DNA of 6,846 bases from Chlamydiota bacterium (GTDB lineage: Bacteria > Chlamydiota > Chlamydiia > Chlamydiales > JAJFMI01). Under the pieces are notes generated by a model. It was not told where the DNA came from. It saw nothing but the letters and a program-made list of their open reading frames with translations, and did not search any database. The stretch is taken from contig JAJFMI010000106.1 of the NCBI GenBank assembly GCA_021772235.1, positions 1 to 6,846 on the forward strand. The letters run 5' to 3'. Each line of letters begins with the position of its first letter. Position 1 is the first letter of the stretch. A program made the position numbers and the translations under genes. Shown here in pieces: positions 1 to 4,571 of this stretch.

Positions 1-888
1 TAAGTCCTTACCCGCTTTTGCTTTCAACTCTCCCAAGAGCGGCGCTTCAATAACGCGCGCTTCTTTTATATCGTTCAGCACAAGCTCCCCTTCATTGCGA
101 TAATTTTCAATGAGGTCTTCCTCAGGAGACTGGCCATTTACAAGAACATAATCGAAAATATCTTTTCCGATGTATTTCACAATTTCATTCACATAACCGC
201 TAACCTTATAACCGGTTGTCTGACCTTTGCGGTTCATTAAATTCGCAACATAAACACACTTTGCATGCGTGTTTTTCAAAGCTTCAGCGACGCCCTCAAC
301 AAGCAAGTTTGGAATAATTGAAGTGTGCAAACCACCCGGTCCCACAATAATCAAATCAGCGTGACGAATTTCGGATAGGGCTGCCCGGTTTGCTTTTGGA
401 AAAGGCTCTAAATAGAGACGATCGTAGCCTTGATCAATCTCTTGTGAGAGGTATATATCTCTCTCCCCCTCTAAAATCTTTTGATTTTTCAAAACCATCT
501 TCAAACGCACTTCGTGCGTTGTGACAGGAATCACTTTCCCCGCTATGTAGAGAATACGTCCCATCTCTTCAACGGCGTGCTCAAAACTCCCCGTCACTTT
601 TTCTAAAGCAGAGAGAAGCAAATTACCGAAACTATGGCCCTCAAGACCGCCCTCTTCAAAGCGGTAATTCATTAATTGACGCATCAAGCGAGAAGAGTTT
701 GAAAGGGCCACAAGACATTGGCGCACATCCCCAGGAGGCAAAACGCCCAGCTCATCGCGCAAAACACCCGTTGATCCACCATCATCTGCCATTGATACAA
801 TCGCGCTCAAATGCACATCATGCTGCTTTAGCCCGCTTAAAACGGTGAAATTTCCCGTCCCCCCACCAATGACGACAATTTTTTTCAT
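1..888 (-). CDS. yvcK: YvcK/CofD-like gluconeogenesis factor, 3' end missing
   Basis: The minus frame from the ATG at 888-886 stays open for 296 codons to the window edge, so the C-terminus is cut off. Bacillus YvcK is about 317 residues, so roughly 20-30 residues are probably missing. The protein starts with a nucleotide-binding-type glycine loop (MKKIVVIGGGTGNFTVLSGL, residues 1-20). SMADDGGSTGVLRDELGVLPPGD follows at 32-54, GHSFGNLLLSALE at 84-96, and VGPGGLHTSIIPNLLVEGV at 182-200. All are hallmarks of the YvcK branch of the CofD-like family. In Bacillus and mycobacteria this protein is needed for growth on gluconeogenic carbon and for normal cell-wall synthesis, and it binds UDP-sugars; the same role here is inferred. 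Its ATG overlaps the rpe stop codon (ATGA), so it is last or late in the aspartokinase-like/rpe operon and probably translationally coupled. No independent Shine-Dalgarno is obvious. Confidence 0.9.
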   Translation of the reverse strand, partial: MKKIVVIGGGTGNFTVLSGLKQHDVHLSAIVSMADDGGSTGVLRDELGVLPPGDVRQCLVALSNSSRLMRQLMNYRFEEGGLEGHSFGNLLLSALEKVTGSFEHAVEEMGRILYIAGKVIPVTTHEVRLKMVLKNQKILEGERDIYLSQEIDQGYDRLYLEPFPKANRAALSEIRHADLIIVGPGGLHTSIIPNLLVEGVAEALKNTHAKCVYVANLMNRKGQTTGYKVSGYVNEIVKYIGKDIFDYVLVNGQSPEEDLIENYRNEGELVLNDIKEARVIEAPLLGELKAKAGKDL

Positions 889-1529
889 CCGAGCCTTAAA
901 TCATTTATTTTCTGTTTCATATCGCCTTTAAAGAGATATGTACCACTGACAAGAGAATTCGCACCCGCCTCAATACAGAGCGGCGCCGTTTTATCATCCA
1001 CACCGCCATCAACCTGAATCAATTTTTCTGGTCCAGCATTCTCGCGCACAAAACGCACCTTTTCCAACACCTCAGGCAAAAAGGCTTGCCCGCCAAAGCC
1101 GGGATTGACTGTCATGAGTAAAATCAGATCGACTGCTTCAACATTTTTGGGTATCATTTCGACAGAAGTTTCAGGAGAAAAAGCGAGACCGGACTTTACC
1201 CCGCAACGTTCAATATATTCTATGCACTCTTCGACATCTTCCGTTGCCTCAAAATGAAACGTGATCCGATCCGCACCCGCTTCCACTAAGCGCTCAACAT
1301 AATCGTACGGATTATAAACCATGATATGGACATCGAGAAAAAGATCCGTAGCGCGATTAACCGCGGCCAGAGCCCTTGGAGAAAGACTTAAATTGGGAAC
1401 GAAGTTCCCATCCATAATATCAAAATGAATCGCATCAGCGCCGGCATCTTCACAGCGTTTTGCTTCATCGGCTAGCTGCCCAAAATCAGCAGCAAATAGC
1501 GAGGGCTCTATTAGGATCTTTTTACTCAT
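885..1529 (-). CDS. rpe: Ribulose-phosphate 3-epimerase
   Basis: This 214-residue protein is a full-length Rpe TIM barrel that interconverts ribulose 5-phosphate and xylulose 5-phosphate in the cytosolic pentose phosphate pathway. The active site is complete. PSLFAADF (9-16) carries the substrate-binding serine. HFDIMDGNFVPN (35-46) supplies metal ligand H35 and acid/base D37. DVHIMV (66-71) gives H68. VNPGFGGQAF (141-150) is the phosphate/flexible loop, VDGGV (173-177) holds the second catalytic Asp D174, and SGTYLF is near the C-terminus. The ATG at 1529 gives the family's usual N-terminus, but no Shine-Dalgarno precedes it. Instead a 9-codon mini-frame ends in TAATG on this start, which may support reinitiation. 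It lies 33 nt after the aspartokinase-like gene and overlaps yvcK by 4 nt, so all three are probably one operon. Confidence 0.97.
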   Translation of the reverse strand: MSKKILIEPSLFAADFGQLADEAKRCEDAGADAIHFDIMDGNFVPNLSLSPRALAAVNRATDLFLDVHIMVYNPYDYVERLVEAGADRITFHFEATEDVEECIEYIERCGVKSGLAFSPETSVEMIPKNVEAVDLILLMTVNPGFGGQAFLPEVLEKVRFVRENAGPEKLIQVDGGVDDKTAPLCIEAGANSLVSGTYLFKGDMKQKINDLRLG

Positions 1530-1555
1530 TAAGACAAAGCTAGCTGATAGAACAT
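1529..1555 (-). other. 8-residue mini-ORF overlapping the rpe start
   Basis: On the minus strand, an ATG at 1555-1553 opens a short frame (MFYQLALS) whose TAA (1531-1529) shares its last A with the rpe ATG, giving TAATG. The gene itself has no recognisable Shine-Dalgarno. Only a weak AGAAG sits directly against the mini-ORF's ATG, which is too close for a good site. It may be a termination-reinitiation device, or it may be chance in a 33-nt gap. Confidence 0.25.
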
Positions 1556-1562
1556 CTTCTGG

Positions 1563-2282
1563 TCAAGTAACAACACTCTTTGATACCATTTCCATGCCAC
1601 AAACAACCAATCTAACACCTTTTTCTTGCGCATACTTCACCGCCTTCGGCTGCAACACATTTCCCTTTTCACAAAAACCCATCGCAGAATCATAACTCAA
1701 AAGTTTTTGCAACTTCGCCTCCAAGTCCCCTTTTGGATCGCGATCAAAAATGCCGCCTACATCCTTAAAAAAGACTACCTCTTCAGCGCCCAACGCATCT
1801 CCTAAAGCCACAGCAGATAAATCGCTTCCGCTTAAGCCAAGCGTCGTAATTTCTCCCGCCTCACTAACCCCTTGAAAGCCCGCGACAATCACAACTCTCC
1901 CAGCATCTAAATGTTTCACCACGCGAAACGGCTTCACACGCAAAATCCGCGCCTCCGTATGCTCCCCGCACGTAATAATCCCCGCCTGAGAACCGGTAAA
2001 ACTAATCGCTTGCGTTCCCCGCTCTTTCAGCGCCATCGCAAGAAGCGCCATACTAATTCGCTCGCCTACACTTAAAAGCATATCCTGCTCACGCTTCGGA
2101 GGAGACCGCGATACCTGATGCGCCAAATTCAACAATTCTTTTGTCATCTCTCCCATCGCACTGACAACGACAACCACCCGTTCAAATTTTTTATTATAGT
2201 CTGAAATTTTTTCTGCAATACCCGCAAAACTTTCAGGACCCTTAAGAACACTTCCACCAAATTTTAAAACGATCGTCTTCAT
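1563..2282 (-). CDS. ACT-less aspartokinase-like amino acid kinase
   Basis: The 239 residues correspond to only the amino-acid-kinase domain of aspartokinase, which phosphorylates aspartate in the first step toward lysine, diaminopimelate, threonine and methionine. Classical aspartokinases are about 400-450 residues because they carry C-terminal regulatory ACT domains, which are absent here. Family wording is clear: KFGGSV (7-12), VVVVVSAMGEMTKELL (36-51), DMLLSVGERISMALLAMAL (67-85), SFTGSQAGI (94-102), VIVAGFQGV (131-139), EITTLGLSGSDLSAVAL (144-160), KDVGGIFDRDP (173-183) and NVLQPKAVKYA (208-218). Several motifs deviate: KFGG-SV instead of KFGGTSV, LGLSGSD instead of LGRGGSD, and KDVGG instead of TDVDG. 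The true substrate is therefore less certain than the fold. It is the first gene of a minus-strand operon with rpe and yvcK. The start is fixed by the position of KFGG; there is no Shine-Dalgarno, and the promoter -10 ends only 8 nt upstream. Confidence 0.85.
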   Translation of the reverse strand: MKTIVLKFGGSVLKGPESFAGIAEKISDYNKKFERVVVVVSAMGEMTKELLNLAHQVSRSPPKREQDMLLSVGERISMALLAMALKERGTQAISFTGSQAGIITCGEHTEARILRVKPFRVVKHLDAGRVVIVAGFQGVSEAGEITTLGLSGSDLSAVALGDALGAEEVVFFKDVGGIFDRDPKGDLEAKLQKLLSYDSAMGFCEKGNVLQPKAVKYAQEKGVRLVVCGMEMVSKSVVT

Positions 2283-2290
2283 AGCTCGCG

Positions 2291-2319
2291 AGTATAGACT
2301 TCCTTCAAAATCATCGCAA
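2291..2319 (-). promoter_or_regulatory. Promoter of the aspartokinase-like/rpe/yvcK operon, probably leaderless
   Basis: Read on the minus strand, TTGCGA (2319-2314; 4 of 6 to consensus) is followed after exactly 17 nt by TATACT (2296-2291; 5 of 6). Only 8 nt (CGCGAGCT) separate the -10 from the ATG at 2282, so transcription would start within 0-2 nt of the start codon. The lack of a ribosome-binding site fits this. The promoter call rests on sequence match and spacing only. Confidence 0.55.
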
Positions 2320-2330
2320 CAAGATGATTT
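2308..2330. promoter_or_regulatory. 8-bp dyad over the operon -35 box, candidate operator
   Basis: AAATCATC and GATGATTT form a perfect 8-bp inverted repeat separated by 7 nt (GCAACAA). The left arm and spacer contain the minus-strand -35 box (2314-2319), the position expected for a repressor site. On the plus strand the repeat is followed by a T-rich stretch (2334-2345) and could look like a terminator, but no plus-strand gene lies upstream to be terminated. The identity of any binding protein is unknown. Confidence 0.4.
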
Positions 2331-2361
2331 AGATTGTTTTTTATTACGTATAAATAAACCA

Positions 2362-2390
2362 TTTTCATTTAATCGTGAATCAAATAAAAT
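2362..2390 (+). promoter_or_regulatory. Possible promoter of the unrecognised membrane protein gene
   Basis: TTTTCA (2362-2367; 4 of 6) and TAAAAT (2385-2390; 5 of 6) are 17 nt apart and would start transcription near 2397, about 20 nt before the ATG. AGGA at 2408-2411 lies 6 nt before the ATG at 2418 and is a plausible ribosome-binding site. The region is very AT-rich, so chance matches are likely. Confidence 0.3.
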
Positions 2391-2417
2391 AGAACGATAA
2401 TTAAAACAGGATAAACT

Positions 2418-3062
2418 ATGTTTTCATATATTGGCCGTAATACAGATGAAAAAACAGCAAACCCTATCGCTCTTTGGGCACGAGACCACAAAAAGCAAGC
2501 AGCAGTTGTAGATACAGCACTGCTTATCCTAATTGGTGCAGTTGCAGAATCTCGCTTTCACATAATTCAAAACATATTTTTCTCAAAACCACCAACAATG
2601 CCTACTATTACGCAAACACCAACAGCACCAGTTACCTCTCAAACTCCAAAGTTTGAAGAAACGTACAACCTATTAACAGAGCGTACAAATAAAATTTTTG
2701 ACAATCTATGTGATCAATTAAAAAAATCTAGCACTCAACAAGAAATTTTTTCAGCAGGGAAACAAGCCATTGCGCAGATTTACCAAGTATCTGAAAAATT
2801 CCTTCCATGTGCAAAAAAAAATGATTTAAAAAGCTTTTGCAATTCTATCACCCCTACACTAGACAAATTAAAAAATTTTAGCAGAGAAAACTCTCTTCAT
2901 TGCCTGTCAGAATTAATAAAAAAAACATTTCATGAAATGGCTCTTTCAAGCCTCGACTCTATATTGCTCTTCACGCAAGAGCGTGCACTGTATACATTTA
3001 CAGCTACCCGCATCTATTTCGTTTTTGAACTTATGCAAGAAAGATTAAACCAATTGGTCTAA
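2418..3062 (+). CDS. Unrecognised protein with one membrane segment and a Thr/Pro linker
   Basis: I do not recognise this 214-residue protein. Residues 1-27 are polar with a basic patch (RDHKK, 22-26). Residues 28-43 are a hydrophobic stretch (AAVVDTALLILIGAVA) that could be a single transmembrane segment or signal anchor. A linker rich in Pro, Thr and Gln follows (57-78), then a Lys/Glu-rich, probably helical domain (79-214) with four cysteines (98, 131, 141, 162). This N-in anchor, flexible linker and helical domain layout suits a bitopic envelope protein or a secreted host-interacting protein, but nothing in the sequence proves either. AGGA 6 nt upstream supports the ATG. Codon and base use is more A-rich than in the flanking rpe and rpsA genes, and the two neighbours are on the other strand or functionally unrelated. 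This suggests a lineage-specific or acquired gene. That it is a real gene rests on length, the ribosome-binding site and coherent protein character. Confidence 0.7.
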   Translation: MFSYIGRNTDEKTANPIALWARDHKKQAAVVDTALLILIGAVAESRFHIIQNIFFSKPPTMPTITQTPTAPVTSQTPKFEETYNLLTERTNKIFDNLCDQLKKSSTQQEIFSAGKQAIAQIYQVSEKFLPCAKKNDLKSFCNSITPTLDKLKNFSRENSLHCLSELIKKTFHEMALSSLDSILLFTQERALYTFTATRIYFVFELMQERLNQLV

Positions 3063-3067
3063 ATTTT

Positions 3068-3100
3068 GTACGCGTTTAACGCGCACAACTTGTTTTTTTT
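3068..3100 (+). terminator. Weak possible terminator between convergent genes
   Basis: A small GC hairpin (CGCG, TTTAA loop, CGCG, 3071-3083), extendable by two more pairs across one mismatch, lies 6 nt after the stop codon at 3062. A run of eight T residues follows at 3093-3100. The 9-nt gap between the core stem and the T run (6 nt after the extended stem) is longer than in a standard intrinsic terminator, so confidence is low. Confidence 0.3.
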
Positions 3101-3118
3101 CAGGAGTAGAGGACTGCT

Positions 3119-3466
3119 TCAAAAATCTTCTTTTGTAGCATCAGAAATTGACAACTCTTCGCCTTTTTTTATAACTCTAAGAGCAACATTTGCGCTTTTC
3201 GCTATATCAGAAATTACATTTGGATTTCTTGACCGGTTCACATGCCGTTCTGGGTCAGGATAATAGTACATTATTCCTTCGCGATTATGACAAAAGTTAT
3301 TTTGTTCGTATTGTGAAAACTTTGCGTACTCTTCCCCTGAGAGAATTTTCAAATTCCACCTAATTACAATTTCACCTTTTCTAAAATCTCGATTAGCAAA
3401 AACACCCAAACCATCATCAAATTGACCGATAGTAGATTTTTTTATACACACGTCCCCAAAATCCAT
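3119..3466 (-). CDS. Small SET-domain protein with degenerate catalytic motifs
   Basis: This 115-residue protein is a minimal SET domain, the fold of protein lysine methyltransferases that use S-adenosylmethionine. Similar-length examples are the viral vSET protein and bacterial COG2940 proteins. Visible motifs are DGLGVFANRDFRKGEIVIRWN (18-38), the DPERHVNRSRNPNV segment (71-84), and the end VALRVIKKGEELSISDA (94-110). The normal NHSxxPN is here NRSRNPN (77-83), so the cofactor-contacting His is Arg. The catalytic Tyr expected after the final strand (usually ISY or FDY) is absent: the protein reads SISDATKEDF and stops. It may be inactive, a binding-only domain or a decaying gene. I start at the ATG at 3466 because GAGGAG (3477-3472) lies 5 nt upstream; an in-frame GTG at 3472 would overlap that site. 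It is divergent from the yjjX-like gene and convergent with the membrane protein gene. Confidence 0.75.
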   Translation of the reverse strand: MDFGDVCIKKSTIGQFDDGLGVFANRDFRKGEIVIRWNLKILSGEEYAKFSQYEQNNFCHNREGIMYYYPDPERHVNRSRNPNVISDIAKSANVALRVIKKGEELSISDATKEDF

Positions 3467-3491
3467 AAACACTCCTCATAGATATCCATCA

Positions 3492-3521
3492 ATCATATTC
3501 TTATGTACAATAATAGTTCAA
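3492..3521 (-). promoter_or_regulatory. Candidate promoter of the SET-domain gene
   Basis: On the minus strand, TTGAAC (3521-3516; 4 of 6) and TATGAT (3497-3492; 5 of 6) are 18 nt apart. Transcription would start near 3485, leaving a short leader that contains the GAGGAG ribosome-binding site (3477-3472). It physically overlaps the oppositely oriented yjjX promoter, so the two polymerases would compete. Confidence 0.4.
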
Positions 3522-3532
3522 ACTCATATAAT
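3504..3532 (+). promoter_or_regulatory. Promoter of the yjjX-like gene, probably leaderless
   Basis: TGTACA (3504-3509; 4 of 6) and a perfect TATAAT (3527-3532) are 17 nt apart. The ATG at 3540 starts just 8 nt downstream of the last base of the -10, exactly where transcription should begin, and no Shine-Dalgarno exists. The simplest reading is a leaderless mRNA. Confidence 0.55.
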
Positions 3533-3539
3533 TTTTTGC

Positions 3540-4103
3540 ATGGAATTAGATATAATAATTGGATCTCAAAACCCTCTCAAGAAAAGTGCTATTTGTGAAG
3601 TTTTTGATGAGTATCCCAGCATCATGGTGCGAGAATTCGTTACCTGTGCTGCCTCATCTGGGGTTAGCGAAGAACCACTTTCTCTAGAAGAGACCGTTCG
3701 GGGAGCCAAAAATCGTGCAGAAGAAGCCTACCATCGAATAACAGACTATAAACATCTTGGAATTGGGTTAGAAAGCGGGCTTATGGAAATTCCTCTTACA
3801 CAGAGTGAGTATATGGATGTTTGCATCTGTGCTATTTACGATGGTACAAAGCATCATATTGGAATGTCTTGTGGTTTTCGTATCCCTCAAGAAGTTGCAC
3901 GTCTAATATTTGAAGAAAAGTTCGATCTTAACCAGGCAATGATCCGTCATAACCTTACTAGTAACTCCAAACTTGGTCAGGCTGAAGGTACAGTTGGAAT
4001 ATTAACGAATGGGCGCATTTGCCGAAAAAAATACATCAAGCAAAGCCTCATTACTGCATTGATATCCATCGAAAACGCTTCACTTTTTCAAAACAATTGC
4101 TAA
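3540..4103 (+). CDS. yjjX: Inosine/xanthosine triphosphatase, YjjX/DUF84 family
   Basis: This 187-residue protein matches the YjjX (NTPase, DUF84) family. Those enzymes hydrolyse deaminated or non-canonical purine triphosphates such as ITP and XTP and so keep them out of nucleic acids; E. coli YjjX is about 170 residues. Motifs seen in order are GSQNPLKKSA (8-17, phosphate-binding N-terminal loop), SSGVSEEPLSLEETVRGAKNRA (39-60), GIGLESGL (74-81, with the conserved glutamate E78), VCICAIYDG (94-102) and KLGQAEGTVGILTNGRICRKKY (144-165). The residues normally conserved look intact, so the enzyme is probably active. The start is fixed by the family N-terminus, a beta strand running into GSxNPxK. 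It is preceded by a consensus -10 rather than a ribosome-binding site. It shares a 73-nt divergent promoter region with the SET gene. A house-cleaning role fits, but no metabolic partner is nearby. Confidence 0.88.
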   Translation: MELDIIIGSQNPLKKSAICEVFDEYPSIMVREFVTCAASSGVSEEPLSLEETVRGAKNRAEEAYHRITDYKHLGIGLESGLMEIPLTQSEYMDVCICAIYDGTKHHIGMSCGFRIPQEVARLIFEEKFDLNQAMIRHNLTSNSKLGQAEGTVGILTNGRICRKKYIKQSLITALISIENASLFQNNC

Positions 4104-4130
4104 TTGAGATAGCCATCAAAATATATTTTT

Positions 4131-4149
4131 GTGCGCAAGAATTGCGCAC
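4131..4149. repeat. Perfect 8-bp hairpin with 3-nt loop
   Basis: GTGCGCAA and TTGCGCAC pair perfectly around a GAA loop, 27 nt after the yjjX-like stop codon. On the plus strand no T run follows. On the minus strand the next bases are A-rich. It is therefore not a standard intrinsic terminator in either direction. It may mark one end of the structured region. Confidence 0.6.
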
Positions 4150-4156
4150 GTCCTTG

Positions 4157-4184
4157 GGTTCATAGCGCAAAGCAAAACTGAACC
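4157..4184. repeat. 6-bp inverted repeat GGTTCA/TGAACC
   Basis: GGTTCA (4157-4162) and TGAACC (4179-4184) are perfectly complementary with a 16-nt spacer. AACTG/CAGTT (4176-4190) is a competing 5-bp hairpin partly using the same bases. The element sits between the 4131 hairpin and the long inverted repeat. Confidence 0.4.
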
Positions 4185-4192
4185 GCAGTTAC

Positions 4193-4352
4193 GGAAACGT
4201 TGAACAACTCATGCACCGATTCTTCGGCCAAAAATTCCTGAAAAACTTATTTTCGATCTCCATCAACTTTTCAAAATTGATTTCAATCTCCAAATAATTT
4301 TTTCAGAAATTTTCGACTCGAATTATCGGAACAGCAGTAATTCAACGCTTCC
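4193..4352 (-). repeat. Long imperfect inverted repeat, candidate structured RNA or MITE-like element
   Basis: The arms at 4193-4252 and 4292-4352 are inverted copies: 47 of 60 positions pair by Watson-Crick rules with one single-base bulge. The inner 22 bp match at 20 positions, and the outer 12 bp (GGAAACGTTGAA against the complement of 4341-4352) at 11. The 39-nt spacer holds a smaller hairpin (ATCAA/TTGAT) between two near-identical copies of GGAGAT[T/C]GA, read on the minus strand. All six transition-type mismatches (4197, 4205, 4214, 4228, 4230, 4237) become G-U pairs in a minus-strand RNA and A-C mismatches in a plus-strand RNA. That gives 53 of 60 pairs on the minus strand and suggests an RNA read from that strand. 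A mobile palindromic repeat is the main alternative; TTA occurs just outside both ends (4189-4191 and 4353-4355). Confidence 0.6.
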
Positions 4353-4359
4353 TTAGGGA

Positions 4360-4379
4360 GCTGTGTATATTAACACAGC
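4360..4379. repeat. 7-bp hairpin flanking the long inverted repeat
   Basis: GCTGTGT (4360-4366) and ACACAGC (4373-4379) pair perfectly around a 6-nt AT loop; with a bulged C the stem extends outward by GA/TC. It lies 7 nt beyond the right end of the long inverted repeat, opposite in position to the hairpins on the left side. No T run follows on either strand. Confidence 0.5.
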
Positions 4380-4518
4380 CTCTTGACGAGGACGCGATTC
4401 TGTGCAGCGATATGAAGCCCCCTGGAGCCCTCACAAACTACATAATAAATAGTTTATAACCACCTTCAAAATGAGGGAGTTGCAAAGGAAAGATAGTCCT
4501 GTTAAACTCTTCCTTTCC

Positions 4519-4544
4519 TGGGTAAGCGCCCATGCGCACGCCCA
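4519..4544 (+). promoter_or_regulatory. GC hairpin in the rpsA leader next to the ribosome-binding site
   Basis: TGGG/CCCA encloses a small internal loop and GCGC/GCGC with a CCAT loop. The structure ends 8 nt before the AAGGAG ribosome-binding site of rpsA. Its upstream side abuts another possible stem (AGGAAAG/CTTTCCT, 4486-4519) that shares base 4519, so the two could compete. E. coli S1 represses its own mRNA through leader structure. A similar control here is plausible, but the structure has no recognised relation to the E. coli one. Confidence 0.3.
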
Positions 4545-4552
4545 AATATAGT

Positions 4553-4558
4553 AAGGAG
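4553..4558 (+). promoter_or_regulatory. rpsA ribosome-binding site with long spacing
   Basis: AAGGAG is a strong Shine-Dalgarno, but 13 nt separate it from the ATG at 4572, well above the usual 5-9. The frame before this ATG offers no closer start, because a stop codon (TAA) intervenes at 4565. Unusual initiation fits a gene whose own product, S1, helps ribosomes bind mRNA. Confidence 0.6.
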
Positions 4559-4571
4559 ATTAACTAAAACA

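Larger units (their letters stand above)
4104..4571. other. 468-bp intergenic region rich in inverted repeats, plus rpsA leader
   Basis: No convincing gene is present. Longest open stretches on either strand lack a start with a ribosome-binding site and resemble no family I know. From left to right it holds a perfect 8-bp hairpin (4131-4149), a 6-bp inverted repeat (4157-4184), a long 60-bp-arm inverted repeat (4193-4352), a 7-bp hairpin (4360-4379), a 4-bp hairpin (CCTC/GAGG, 4379-4391), and AAACTA/TAGTTT (4435-4455). Then come AGGAAAG/CTTTCCT (4486-4519), a GC hairpin (4519-4544) and the rpsA ribosome-binding site. I found no good promoter for rpsA: TTGACG at 4383 has no -10 at proper spacing, and the -10-like CATAAT (4441) and TATAAC (4455) have no -35. 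Confidence 0.7.

Noticed and set aside
2308..2345. Dyad plus T-rich tail as a plus-strand terminator
   Set aside because: No plus-strand gene lies upstream; the dyad coincides with a minus-strand -35 box, so operator is the better reading.
2474..2656. Short plus-strand frame overlapping the unrecognised membrane protein gene
   Set aside because: It lies wholly inside the longer frame and has no ribosome-binding site; the longer frame has one and gives a more protein-like sequence.
3066..3263. Plus-strand frame opposite the SET-domain gene
   Set aside because: It is antisense to a gene with recognisable SET motifs and has no family resemblance of its own.
3467..3472. GTG at 3472 as the start of the SET-domain gene
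   Set aside because: Its first base is the last base of the GAGGAG ribosome-binding site; the ATG at 3466, 5 nt further on, is correctly spaced.
4131..4149. The 8-bp hairpin as the yjjX terminator
   Set aside because: It is a strong stem, but no T run follows on the plus strand or, read in reverse, on the minus strand.
4383..4416. TTGACG as a -35 box for rpsA
   Set aside because: No -10-like sequence occurs at 16-19 nt; the nearest (GATATG) is 20 nt away, and TTGACG falls in a small CCTC/GAGG hairpin.
4298..4459. Open plus-strand frame of about 54 codons ending TAA, including an internal ATG frame at 4412-4459
   Set aside because: There is no ribosome-binding site, no start before 4412, no family resemblance, and it runs through the inverted-repeat arm; probably chance or a remnant too degraded to name.
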